From positions 1 to 64,000 of the forward strand of contig NZ_JAHWYN010000007.1 of assembly GCF_019351435.1 (NCBI RefSeq): DNA of 64,000 nucleotides. Direction: 5' to 3'. The notes beneath the pieces were generated by a model, which searched no databases, was not told the origin of the DNA, and saw only the letters and a program-made list of their open reading frames with translations. Shown in pieces: positions 27,004-35,686 of this stretch. The stretch comes from Flavobacterium taihuense. GTDB taxonomy: Bacteria; Bacteroidota; Bacteroidia; Flavobacteriales; Flavobacteriaceae. The position numbers were made by a program, and so were the translations under genes. Position 1 is the stretch's first letter. Each line of letters opens with the position of its first letter.

Positions 27004-27570
27004 ATGAAAAAAATACTAGTCATAGACAATTATGATAGTTTCACTTATAATTTAGTGCATTATCTGGAAGATTTAGATTGCGAAGTTACCGTTTTCAGAA
27101 ACGATGAATTTGATATTGACGAAATAGCATTTTTTGATAAAATTTTGCTTTCACCTGGACCAGGAATCCCAGACGAAGCCGGACTATTGAAAGCTGTTAT
27201 CCAAAAATATGCGCCAACCAAAAGCATTTTCGGCGTATGTCTTGGACAACAAGCCATAGGAGAAGTTTTTGGAGGAACACTTTCTAATTTAGACAAAGTA
27301 TATCACGGAGTGGCAACACTAGTAAAAACATCTGTTAATGACGAACTTCTATTCGAAGGTTTGGGAAATGAATTTGAAGTGGGACGCTACCATTCGTGGG
27401 TGGTGGATGCCAATTTACCCGATGTATTGGAAGCCACTTCCTTTGATGAAAACGGTCAGGTAATGTCTTTGAGACATAGAACTTACGATGTAAGAGGCGT
27501 ACAATTTCATCCTGAAAGTGTATTGACTCCCAATGGGAAAAAGATATTGGAAAACTGGTTGAAGAACTAG
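27004..27570 (+). CDS. trpG: Anthranilate synthase component II (glutamine amidotransferase)
   Basis: 188 residues from the ATG at 27004; the in-frame ATG at 26959 would add 15 Lys/Asn residues from spacer and is rejected because MKKILVIDNYDSFTYNLVHYL is the canonical start. Class I amidotransferase triad: Cys79 in GVCLGQQAIGE, His169 and Glu171 in VQFHPESVL. It supplies ammonia to TrpE, and may also serve aminodeoxychorismate synthase if no separate PabA exists, which cannot be judged here. Confidence 0.96.
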   Translation: MKKILVIDNYDSFTYNLVHYLEDLDCEVTVFRNDEFDIDEIAFFDKILLSPGPGIPDEAGLLKAVIQKYAPTKSIFGVCLGQQAIGEVFGGTLSNLDKVYHGVATLVKTSVNDELLFEGLGNEFEVGRYHSWVVDANLPDVLEATSFDENGQVMSLRHRTYDVRGVQFHPESVLTPNGKKILENWLKN

Positions 27571-27610
27571 TATTCAGTGTTCAATTATTTATAATGATGA
27601 GTCAGAAAGT

Positions 27611-28450
27611 ATGAAAACAGTTAAAATCAATTTTTTTGTTTCTTGCCTTTTTATTTTTTTTCTTATTTCTTGTAACAAGCAGCAAGAGGAAAAAACACCA
27701 CCAATAGTTAATCAACCCGAAATGGAAATTGATTTATTGGCTTTGCAAGCAAAAAACAAACTAGGAAAAGATACCGTTGTCAATATCAGTAATGACCCCG
27801 TTTATCATAAAACAAAGAAATATCATGCTGTAAATGCATTGCTTCTTTTAAAAAATGAAATTGATTTATCAAAAGTTGACATAAAAAATACGCTAATTGT
27901 TTTTGAATGTATTGATGGTTACAAACCTGAAATGTCTTTACAATTATTCTTAAACGCAAAACCCTATTTGGCATTCAAAGATGTTGATGCCCCAAAAGGT
28001 TCAAATTGGGAAAAAATTATCAAAAATGGAAACGAGATGAATGCCGATCCGTTTTATCTGGTTTACACATCTGTTTCACCAGATGATCAGGAATACAAAT
28101 GGCCTTATAATGTTATTAAATTTAGATTACAATCGAAAAATAAAAACAGTGAAGCTTTACAGCCAAAAGACGATGAAAAAGCTATGAAAGGCTTTGCATT
28201 ATTTCAAAAACAATGCATCACTTGTCATGCTATAAACGGAATTGGAGGAGAAATGGGACCTGAATTAAATTATCCCAAAAGCGTAACTGAGTATTGGAAA
28301 GAAACGGAATTAGTCAATTACATTGTCAATCCAGCATCTTTTCGACACAAAGTAAAAATGCCGACACTGGGAATTACAAAACAGGAATCGCAGCAAATCG
28401 TTGAGTACCTGAAATACATGTCAGACCATAAAAAAGTGAATAGCAATTAG
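27611..28450 (+). CDS. Cytochrome c lipoprotein with sulfite-oxidase-like N-terminal region
   Basis: 279 residues. A lipoprotein signal with lipobox LISC (acylated Cys21) is followed by a Gln/Glu linker. A region at about 75-180 (LIVFECIDGYKPEMSLQLFL; ADPFYLVYTSVSPDDQEYKWPYNVIKFRL) resembles the molybdopterin-oxidoreductase/sulfite-oxidase-like domain without cofactor residues I can identify. The C-terminal cytochrome c domain has QCITCHAI (Cys202, Cys205, His206) and a distal Met candidate in KMPTLGI. It would be a membrane-anchored periplasmic electron carrier. No link to tryptophan is known, so it is an insertion between trpG and trpD. Confidence 0.85.
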   Translation: MKTVKINFFVSCLFIFFLISCNKQQEEKTPPIVNQPEMEIDLLALQAKNKLGKDTVVNISNDPVYHKTKKYHAVNALLLLKNEIDLSKVDIKNTLIVFECIDGYKPEMSLQLFLNAKPYLAFKDVDAPKGSNWEKIIKNGNEMNADPFYLVYTSVSPDDQEYKWPYNVIKFRLQSKNKNSEALQPKDDEKAMKGFALFQKQCITCHAINGIGGEMGPELNYPKSVTEYWKETELVNYIVNPASFRHKVKMPTLGITKQESQQIVEYLKYMSDHKKVNSN

Positions 28451-28495
28451 TGAATAGTATTAAGTCATAATTTTCAATTTAAAATAAAAACTAAA

Positions 28496-28903
28496 ATGAA
28501 CATTACAATTTCCGAGACAAGGGAGCTAAACATTGAAGATATAATAAGTCTTTATCGCGCAAACGAATGAAGCTCTGCTAATAAACCGACACTATTATAC
28601 AATGGTCTTTTGAATTCCGAAACATTGATAACTGCTTGGGAAGGCAAAAAACTAGTCGGACTTGGAAATGCTATTTCTGATGGCTATTTAACGGTCTATT
28701 ATCCGCATTTATTGATCCTTCCGGAATATCAAGGAAAGGGAATTGGAAAAATGATTGTTGACAAAATGCAGGAGAAATACAATCACTTCCATATGCAAAT
28801 GCTTACTGCCGATGGAAAAGCAGTAGATTTTTACAAAAAAAATGGTTTTGAACGTGCCGGAAATACCGAACCAATGTGGATTTATCAAGGAAATGAACAC
28901 TAA
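28496..28903 (+). pseudogene. GNAT acetyltransferase gene broken by an in-frame TGA
   Basis: Reading from ATG 28496 gives MNITISETRELNIEDIISLY then RANE, a TGA at 28568-28570, and then SSANKPTLLYNGLL and a GNAT fold (LPEYQGKGIGKMIVDKM; FYKKNGFERAG) to the stop at 28903, all in one frame of 135 codons. Family members typically read NEWSSA at this point, so the TGA most likely replaces a TGG Trp codon by one base. The C-terminal 97 residues could still be made from the ATG at 28610, but lack the first strand and helix. It is either a recent nonsense mutation or a sequencing error. Confidence 0.8.
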
Positions 28904-29013
28904 AAAAGTAGACAGTCTTCAGTATTTAGTTAGCAGTCAAATTTAGAAACAAAAAACTCAGTCCCGATAGTTATCGGGGTCGTCACTCAGAATCTTAGCA
29001 TCTATATAAAAAA

Positions 29014-30006
29014 ATGAAAAATATATTAAACAGATTAATCAATCACGAAATTCTTTCGAAAGAAGAATCCAAAGATGTATTGGTAAATATCTCCAGCGGA
29101 AGTTATAATCCAAGTCAGATTTCGGCTTTTTTGACCGTATATATGATGCGAAGCATTAGTATCGAAGAGTTGGCAGGATTTAGGGAAGCACTTTTAGAAT
29201 TATGCATTCGAGTAGATTTGTCCGATTACAACACCATCGATTTATGCGGTACAGGAGGTGACGGAAAAGACACTTTCAACATATCGACCTTAGCTTCATT
29301 TGTTGCCGCTGGAGCTGGAATAAAAGTCGCCAAACACGGTAATTACGGAGTCTCTTCTATTTCGGGCTCCAGTAACGTGATGGAGAAATTGGGAGTAAAA
29401 TTCAGTAACGACAAAGATTTTCTGGAAAAATGCATTGACAAAGCCGGGATTGCTATTTTACATGCCCCTTTGTTTCACCCTGCCATGAAAAATGTGGGAC
29501 CTATCCGAAAAGAATTGGGAGTTAAAACCTTTTTCAATATGTTGGGTCCAATGGTAAATCCATCGTTTCCACAGAATCAATTGGTTGGTGTATTCAATCT
29601 TGAATTGGCAAGAATGTATAGTTATTTGTACCAAAATACCCCTGTCAATTTTACAATTTTACATTCCTTAGATGGTTATGATGAAGTTTCTTTGACTGGT
29701 CCAACAAAAATGATAACCAGTACCAAGGAAGGAATGCTAAATCCCGCTGATTTTGGAGTACGTCTTTTAGAACAAAACGAAATCGAAGGCGGAAAAACCA
29801 TCGAAGAATCGGCTGAAATGTTTATGGATATCATCTCCGGAAACGGGAATGAAGCCCAAAACAATGTAGTATGTGCCAATGCCGGAATAGCAATTGCTAC
29901 TGTTACAAAATGTTCTACTCTAGAAGGATTTCAAATAGCGAGAGAAAGTTTATTATCCGGAAAAGGTTTTCTAGCTTTGAAAACAGTACAAGAACTAAGT
30001 AAATAA
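29014..30006 (+). CDS. trpD: Anthranilate phosphoribosyltransferase
   Basis: 330 residues. It transfers phosphoribose from PRPP to anthranilate. DLCGTGGDGKDTFNIST (GTGGD at 79-83) is the PRPP-binding loop; KHGNYGVSSISGSSNVMEKLG and FHPAMKNVGPIRKELGVKTFFNMLGPM are the other family blocks. It is preceded by a small CCCGATA-GT-TATCGGG hairpin (28963-28978) in the spacer after the broken GNAT gene. Confidence 0.96.
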   Translation: MKNILNRLINHEILSKEESKDVLVNISSGSYNPSQISAFLTVYMMRSISIEELAGFREALLELCIRVDLSDYNTIDLCGTGGDGKDTFNISTLASFVAAGAGIKVAKHGNYGVSSISGSSNVMEKLGVKFSNDKDFLEKCIDKAGIAILHAPLFHPAMKNVGPIRKELGVKTFFNMLGPMVNPSFPQNQLVGVFNLELARMYSYLYQNTPVNFTILHSLDGYDEVSLTGPTKMITSTKEGMLNPADFGVRLLEQNEIEGGKTIEESAEMFMDIISGNGNEAQNNVVCANAGIAIATVTKCSTLEGFQIARESLLSGKGFLALKTVQELSK

Positions 30007-30085
30007 AACAGGTTTAAGGCTTAAAGTTGTTGGAATGTTGCGCTACTTTAAACCTTAAAACAAATAAAACTTTAAACAAAAATTA

Positions 30086-30865
30086 ATGAATATTTTAGAT
30101 AAAATCATATTTGACAAAAAAAGAGAAGTTATTCTCAAAAAATCCATCATTCCAGTTTCACAATTGGAGGCTTCGGTTTTATTTGGAAAAAAGACCATTT
30201 CTTTAAGTCAAAATTTGCGAAACAGTAACTCCGGAATCATTGCCGAACACAAACGCCGTTCACCTTCCAAAGCTGAAATTAATTATAGTTTCACTGTGGA
30301 AGAAGTGGTCAAAGGATACGAAAGTGCCGGTGCTTGCGGTATTTCGGTTTTGACAGACGGAAAATATTTTGGTGGTTCTTTAGACGATTTACTTTTGGCA
30401 AGAGCCTCGGTAAACATTCCGCTTTTGCGAAAAGAATTTATCGTAGATGAATATCAAATTCTGGAAGCCAAAGCCCACGGAGCCGATTTGATTTTGCTGA
30501 TTGCAGCAGTTTTGACAAGAGACGAAATTAAATCATTATCCGAATTTGCTAAAAGTTTAGGATTAGAAGTATTATTGGAAGTTCATAATTTAGAAGAATT
30601 GGAAAAATCAATTATGCCTACGTTGGACATGATTGGCGTCAACAACAGAAACCTGAAAACTTTCGAAGTGAGTTTGGATTTCAGCAAAGAACTAGCCTCA
30701 AAAATCCCAAATGATTTTGTAAAAGTTTCCGAAAGTGGAATCAGCTCCGTCGAAGCTATCAACGAACTAAAACCATATGGATACAAAGGATTTTTAATTG
30801 GAGAAAACTTTATGAAAACCGACAATGCAGGAAAAGCGGCAACGGAATTTATTAATCAGCTTTGA
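30086..30865 (+). CDS. trpC: Indole-3-glycerol phosphate synthase
   Basis: 259 residues, a TIM barrel with the characteristic MNILDKIIFDKKREVILKK start, IIAEHKRRSPSKAEIN (catalytic Lys), SVLTDGKYFGGSLDDL, LLRKEFIVDEYQI, GVNNRNLKTFEV and SESGISS. It closes the indole ring from CdRP. It is a separate protein from TrpF, not fused as in enterobacteria. The 79-base spacer after trpD contains a near-perfect inverted repeat (GTTTAAGGCTTAAAGT and ACTTTAAACCTTAAAAC). Confidence 0.96.
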   Translation: MNILDKIIFDKKREVILKKSIIPVSQLEASVLFGKKTISLSQNLRNSNSGIIAEHKRRSPSKAEINYSFTVEEVVKGYESAGACGISVLTDGKYFGGSLDDLLLARASVNIPLLRKEFIVDEYQILEAKAHGADLILLIAAVLTRDEIKSLSEFAKSLGLEVLLEVHNLEELEKSIMPTLDMIGVNNRNLKTFEVSLDFSKELASKIPNDFVKVSESGISSVEAINELKPYGYKGFLIGENFMKTDNAGKAATEFINQL

Positions 30866-30938
30866 GCTGTGGGCAATGAGCAATGGGCTATCAGCTCAAA
30901 GCCCAAAGCCCAAAGCTGAGAGCCTCAAAAAAACAAAT

Positions 30939-31574
30939 ATGAAACTCAAAATCTGCGGAATGAAATACCCCGACAATATACTCGAAGTAGGCTCGCTTCT
31001 ACCCGATTATATGGGATTTATATTTTGGCAAAAATCGGCTCGCTATTTTGAAGGAGAAATGCCTGAATTACCAAAATCAATTAAAAAAACAGGCGTTTTT
31101 GTCAATGAAAGCATTCCAATAATTGAAGAGAAAATTGCGAAATACAATTTACAGGCCATTCAATTGCACGGTCAGGAATCGGTTGAATTTTGTTTGGAAT
31201 TAAAAACTAAATTTGGTGCTGCAATTGAAGTTATCAAGGTGTTTTCGGCGGACGAAAATTTTGATTTTAGCGTTTTAAAACCCTATGAATCTATTTGTAA
31301 TTATTTTCTTTTTGACACCAAAGGAAAATTACCCGGTGGAAACGGAACCACTTTTGATTGGAAAATATTAAGCAACTATCCATCGACAAAGCCATTCTTC
31401 CTTAGTGGTGGAATTGGAATCGAGGAATTGGACAACATAAAGGAAATTTCAAAAACCAATTTACCACTATATGCCATCGATATAAACAGTAAATTTGAAA
31501 CTGAACCAGGGTTAAAAGATATTAAAAGATTGAATGATTTAAAAATTGAAATAATCGATGCATTTAAAATTTAA
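30939..31574 (+). CDS. trpF: Phosphoribosylanthranilate isomerase
   Basis: 211 residues from ATG 30939, where the canonical start [14 protein letters not shown] begins. An in-frame ATG at 30825 lies inside trpC and is rejected. TIM-barrel motifs: KICGMK (catalytic Cys), [47 protein letters not shown] (catalytic Asp) and FFLSGGIG. It converts PRA to CdRP. Confidence 0.96.
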   Translation: MKLKICGMKYPDNILEVGSLLPDYMGFIFWQKSARYFEGEMPELPKSIKKTGVFVNESIPIIEEKIAKYNLQAIQLHGQESVEFCLELKTKFGAAIEVIKVFSADENFDFSVLKPYESICNYFLFDTKGKLPGGNGTTFDWKILSNYPSTKPFFLSGGIGIEELDNIKEISKTNLPLYAIDINSKFETEPGLKDIKRLNDLKIEIIDAFKI

Positions 31575-31597
31575 ATTCATCATTTAAAATAAAAAAA

Positions 31598-32779
31598 ATG
31601 AGTTACAACGTCAACGAAAAAGGATATTACGGAGAATTTGGAGGAGCCTATATTCCCGAAATGTTATATCCAAATGTAGAAGAATTACGTCAACAGTATT
31701 TAAAAATCACTGCCGAGCCCGATTTTATTAAAGAATTTGAACAACTGCTCAAAGATTATGTAGGTCGTCCAAGCCCTTTGTATTTTGCCAAAAGGTTATC
31801 TGAAAAATATGGAACCAAAGTCTATCTAAAAAGAGAAGACCTCAACCATACCGGTGCACACAAAATCAACAACACCATTGGTCAAATATTAGTAGCCCAA
31901 AAACTAGGCAAAAAACGGATCATCGCCGAAACTGGCGCAGGTCAGCACGGTGTAGCTACAGCAACGGTTTGTGCCTTGATGGGATTGGAATGCATTGTAT
32001 ATATGGGTGAAATCGACATCCAGCGTCAAGCACCAAATGTAGCCCGTATGAAAATGCTTGGTGCTTCTGTAAGACCTGCGCTTTCTGGATCTCGAACCTT
32101 GAAAGATGCCACCAACGAGGCCATTCGGGATTGGATTAACAATCCTGTCGATACTCATTACATCATCGGTTCGGCCATCGGACCACACCCATATCCTGAT
32201 ATGGTAACCCGTTTTCAAAGCATCATTTCCGAAGAAATCAAATGGCAGTTACATGAAAAAGAAGGCCGTGAAAACCCTGATTATGTAGTGGCTTGCATCG
32301 GCGGAGGAAGCAATGCCGCAGGAACATTTTATCATTTTCTTGACCAAGAGCAAGTTGGCATCATAGCCGTCGAAGCCGCTGGTAAAGGTGTCAATAGCGG
32401 TCACAGCGCTGCCACCAGCAAACTAGGTAAAGTAGGTATCATTCACGGTTGCAAAACCCTGTTGATGCAAACACTCGATGGACAAATAACAGAGCCCTAC
32501 TCCATTTCGGCTGGACTCGATTACCCAGGTGTAGGCCCAATGCACTCTCACTTAGCACAAACCGGTCGTGCCGAATTCTATTCCGTAACCGACGATGATG
32601 CTATGGAATCCGGACTCGAATTATGCCAGCTAGAAGGCATCATTCCAGCTATAGAATCCTCTCATGCATTAGCTGTCCTAAAAGAAAAGAAATTCAAACC
32701 AACCGATATTGTTGTTATCAGCCTATCGGGTCGTGGTGATAAGGATTTAAACACATATATTGATTATTTTAAATTATAG
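31598..32779 (+). CDS. trpB: Tryptophan synthase beta chain
   Basis: 393 residues. It is the PLP enzyme joining indole and serine. The family start [18 protein letters not shown], the PLP lysine Lys89 in [23 protein letters not shown], the phosphate-binding GGGSNAAG and the SLSGRGDKD tail are all present. It pairs with TrpA, which here lies 1.2 kb downstream beyond two unrelated genes instead of being adjacent. Confidence 0.97.
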   Translation: MSYNVNEKGYYGEFGGAYIPEMLYPNVEELRQQYLKITAEPDFIKEFEQLLKDYVGRPSPLYFAKRLSEKYGTKVYLKREDLNHTGAHKINNTIGQILVAQKLGKKRIIAETGAGQHGVATATVCALMGLECIVYMGEIDIQRQAPNVARMKMLGASVRPALSGSRTLKDATNEAIRDWINNPVDTHYIIGSAIGPHPYPDMVTRFQSIISEEIKWQLHEKEGRENPDYVVACIGGGSNAAGTFYHFLDQEQVGIIAVEAAGKGVNSGHSAATSKLGKVGIIHGCKTLLMQTLDGQITEPYSISAGLDYPGVGPMHSHLAQTGRAEFYSVTDDDAMESGLELCQLEGIIPAIESSHALAVLKEKKFKPTDIVVISLSGRGDKDLNTYIDYFKL

Positions 32780-32780
32780 T

Positions 32781-32832
32781 TGGGCGTTGCCACTATACCG
32801 ATAGCTATCGGAAGGGCAATCCGCTATATTCA
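32781..32832. repeat. Short REP-like element, type A remnant
   Basis: Immediately after the trpB stop, GGGCGTTGCC...GGGCAATCCGCTAT flanks the perfect palindrome CCGATAGCTATCGG (32798-32811). The flanks resemble the reverse strand of the element at 8666-8787 (GGGCGTGACC...GGGCTATCCG). It marks the junction where trpB-trpA contiguity is broken. Confidence 0.5.
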
Positions 32833-32870
32833 CCGTATAACCACTATTGACTAAACCAAAAATAGAATCT

Positions 32871-33191
32871 ATGCAAAAATTATTCGCCTACGGAACTTTA
32901 CAAGAAAAAGATGTTCAAGAAAGCCTTTTTGGGCGTGTTCTTGAAGGAACTCCAGAAACATTAGTCGGCTATGAATTGAGTGAAATTCAAATCGAAGAAG
33001 AATTTGGAATAGTACACTATCCTATCATTATGGAAACCAATGATTCAAACGATACCATTAGCGGAATAGTATATGAAGTTTCAGTAAACGAACTTCATCA
33101 AGCCGATCTATATGAAGGTAAGCATTATAAAAGAGTCGAAGTACAATTGCAATCAAATCAAAAAGCTTGGGCTTATAGCGCGGCTATATAG
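32871..33191 (+). CDS. Gamma-glutamylcyclotransferase-like (GGCT/AIG2 fold) protein
   Basis: 106 residues from ATG 32871; an in-frame TTG at 32847 is possible but weaker. The start QKLFAYGTLQEKDVQESLFG carries the YGTL substrate-binding motif of the GGCT/AIG2 fold, and ISGIVYEVSVNELHQADLYEG is the second family block, with Glu near the usual catalytic position. It probably acts on gamma-glutamyl amino acids or a related small amide. The gene lies between trpB and trpA, 30 bases before the C-N hydrolase gene. Confidence 0.82.
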   Translation: MQKLFAYGTLQEKDVQESLFGRVLEGTPETLVGYELSEIQIEEEFGIVHYPIIMETNDSNDTISGIVYEVSVNELHQADLYEGKHYKRVEVQLQSNQKAWAYSAAI

Positions 33192-33221
33192 AAAACAGTT
33201 AAAGAAATTTAAAATAAAAAA

Positions 33222-33959
33222 ATGATTTTAGCAGCCGCTCAAACAAAACCAAAACGTGGGGATATCGACACCAATCTTTTGGACCATTATCGTCTAATCA
33301 AATTGGCAGCAATAAATGGAGCTCAATTAATCGTGTTTCCGGAATTGTCCATTACTGGTTATGAAAGAGAAGATGCCGTACGATTGGCTTTTAACAAAAA
33401 TGATTTCAGATTGAATCATTTAAAAGAATTAGCGACCGAAAATAAAATAACCATCATCGCTGGAGCGCCGATACGCATACAATCAGATTTATTTTTGGGT
33501 GAATTTTGTATTGCCCCAAACGATTCGGTTTCCATATATACTAAACAATTTCTCCATACAGGTGAAGAAGTGTATTACCAACCTTCTTTTGATTACAATC
33601 CCGTAATCGAAATAGAAGATGAACGCATTGCCTGTGCCATTTGTGCCGATATCGATCATCCGAAACATCCTGAAAATGCAAGGAAAAGAAATAGTTCCAC
33701 TTATATTGCCAGTATTTTCTTTTCGCCAAACGGTATTCCGCAAGCACATCAATCGCTACAGAACTATGCTTACCAATTTCAAATGAATGTCCTAATGGCT
33801 AACTTTGGTGGAGACTCTTACGGGAGTCCGTCAGGCGGTCGTTCTGCTTTTTGGAATAACAAAGGGGAATTGATTGTCCAAATGAAAGATTCAGGTTCTG
33901 GATTATTACTTGTACAAAAACAGCATTCTGGTTGGACAAGCAAAATACTCAACGATTAA
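33222..33959 (+). CDS. Carbon-nitrogen hydrolase (nitrilase superfamily)
   Basis: 245 residues with the complete Glu-Lys-Cys triad: Glu41 in IVFPELSITGYE, Lys108 in YTKQFLHTGE and Cys141 in CAICADI. It is cytoplasmic with no extra domains, so a free-standing amidase or carbamoylase type rather than NAD synthetase or Lnt. It lies between trpB and trpA next to a GGCT-like gene. Both neighbours act on amides in general, but no link to tryptophan synthesis is known. Confidence 0.88.
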   Translation: MILAAAQTKPKRGDIDTNLLDHYRLIKLAAINGAQLIVFPELSITGYEREDAVRLAFNKNDFRLNHLKELATENKITIIAGAPIRIQSDLFLGEFCIAPNDSVSIYTKQFLHTGEEVYYQPSFDYNPVIEIEDERIACAICADIDHPKHPENARKRNSSTYIASIFFSPNGIPQAHQSLQNYAYQFQMNVLMANFGGDSYGSPSGGRSAFWNNKGELIVQMKDSGSGLLLVQKQHSGWTSKILND

Positions 33960-34016
33960 TAAAATATAAAAACAAAACTACAGGATTTTAAAATCCAAAG
34001 ATAAAATACATTAAAA

Positions 34017-34778
34017 ATGAACCGAATAAATCAAAAATTACAAGAAGACAAAAAGATACTTTCCATATACTTTTCGGCTGGATATCCTAACTTGAATGAC
34101 ACCGTACAAATCATTCAAGATTTAGAGAAAAATGGCGTAGATATGATCGAAATTGGATTGCCCTTTAGCGATCCTTTGGCGGATGGTCCAACCATTCAAG
34201 CAAGTTCAACACAAGCTTTGCATAACGGAATGACCTCACAAATTTTGTTTGAACAGTTAACAGCCATTCGCCAAAGCGTAACAATTCCGTTGGTGATTAT
34301 GGGCTATTTCAATCCGATTTTGCAATATGGAGTCGAGAGTTTCTGTGAAAAATGTGCCGAAATAGGTATCGATGGTTTAATCATTCCCGATCTTCCCGTA
34401 GATGTGTATGCGGAACAATACAAAGCCACTTTCAATAAATACGGATTAATCAATGTGTTCTTGATTACACCACAAACTTCAGACGAACGCATCCAGTTTA
34501 TAGATAGTGTTTCGAATGGTTTTATTTATATGGTGAGCTCGGCGAGCGTAACAGGTTCACAATCCGGTTTTGGTAGTACCCAAGAAGATTATTTTAAACG
34601 CATAGCCGACATGAATCTAAAAAACCCACAAGTGATTGGATTTGGAATTAATAATGCGGAAACCTTTAATCAAGCGACTCAGTTTGCCAAAGGAGCCATT
34701 ATTGGAAGTGCCTTTATCACGCATTTAACTGAGAATGGAACTGGTAAAATTGGGGAGTTTGTGAAAGCTATTAGATAG
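34017..34778 (+). CDS. trpA: Tryptophan synthase alpha chain
   Basis: 253 residues. MIEIGLPFSDPLADGPTIQAS contains the catalytic Glu45 and the Asp of the active site; GYFNPILQYG, LIIPDLPVDVY, VSSASVTGS and GFGI are the other family motifs. It cleaves indole-3-glycerol phosphate and passes indole to TrpB. It is the last trp gene, and no strong intrinsic terminator follows. Confidence 0.96.
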   Translation: MNRINQKLQEDKKILSIYFSAGYPNLNDTVQIIQDLEKNGVDMIEIGLPFSDPLADGPTIQASSTQALHNGMTSQILFEQLTAIRQSVTIPLVIMGYFNPILQYGVESFCEKCAEIGIDGLIIPDLPVDVYAEQYKATFNKYGLINVFLITPQTSDERIQFIDSVSNGFIYMVSSASVTGSQSGFGSTQEDYFKRIADMNLKNPQVIGFGINNAETFNQATQFAKGAIIGSAFITHLTENGTGKIGEFVKAIR

Positions 34779-35686
34779 TATAACTTTACAAGTAAAACAT
34801 GATTAGTTACTTAAACAAGAGCATTTTACCTTAATTTTTTTTTAAGCAAATAACTTAAAGACTACTGCAAAAAGATTTACCATATAAGATATACAAGTTG
34901 GTGATTTTTTAATTACTCAAATAACTATATAACTTATATGGTATAATTTTCAAACTAAAATACATTTCACAAGACGCATATAATTCTAATCCAAATCGAT
35001 TATATCACATCTGAATCAATTTGTTAAAACTCAAAACAAAGATTATCAGACAAACTGAAATACATCACAAAAAATAGCACAAAATCCAATATTTGTGTAC
35101 TATACGAACAGTAGAAATAAAAACTCATTATTTTCTCAAAACTGTCAGATTTTAAAAAAACAACCTACTCTGTACTCATAACCCTAATTATCTTCTTTAT
35201 GACTTAATACTAAGTGCTAATGATAATTTTTTCAAATCCAATAAATCATTTCATCAACTTTGAAATACTAAACGTTATCAATTAGGATTAAAACATTTGG
35301 ATTGCTATTTTATTAAAACGAGAACTGAACAAAAACAATTCATTTACTGGCCATAAAAATAGAACATCTGAATTATTTGAGCGCCCAAAAAGAAGAAGCT
35401 ATCATAAAGAAATTGGCGTACTGTTTTTTGAGCAAATTTTCAATGTATTTATATAAAATTTCACGAATAAAAGCTCAATTTTAAATGGCAATCATTAATT
35501 ACCAAATAGTTACTGTTATTATAAAAAAAATATAACAAATTAAGTTTATTTTAAAAATTAAATCTATTATTTACAAAATAAATTATTATTATAAGTTAAA
35601 TAATATATATTTACAGAACTGTAATTTTTTTATTTCAAAAAACAAAAGAATTATTGAGACCTAATTGCTGAAAAACTATTTGCTCT
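34779..35686. other. 908-base stretch without a gene
   Basis: The largest non-coding gap in the window, strongly AT-rich. I see no ORF over 60 codons on either strand and no RNA gene. It contains an inverted repeat TACCATATAAG (34878-34888) with CTTATATGGTA (34933-34943), and many A/T runs near 35500-35640. The final 100 bases probably include the promoter of the dehydrogenase gene, but no exact TAnnTTTG box is evident. Degraded coding sequence cannot be excluded. Confidence 0.6.

Noticed and set aside
28496-28903. TGA read as Trp (genetic-code change)
   Set aside because: All other genes in the window end normally at TGA or TAA, the trp leader uses TGG, and only one such TGA is found. A point mutation or read error is simpler.
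30825-30938. Long N-terminal extension of TrpF overlapping trpC
   Set aside because: The canonical TrpF start MKLKICGMK is at 30939. The upstream residues come from trpC in another frame and from repetitive spacer.
34779-35686. Remnant transposase or tRNA in the long gap
   Set aside because: No tRNA-like cloverleaf or CCA end was seen, and short translated stretches show no transposase motifs. Only an inverted repeat of 11 bases was found.
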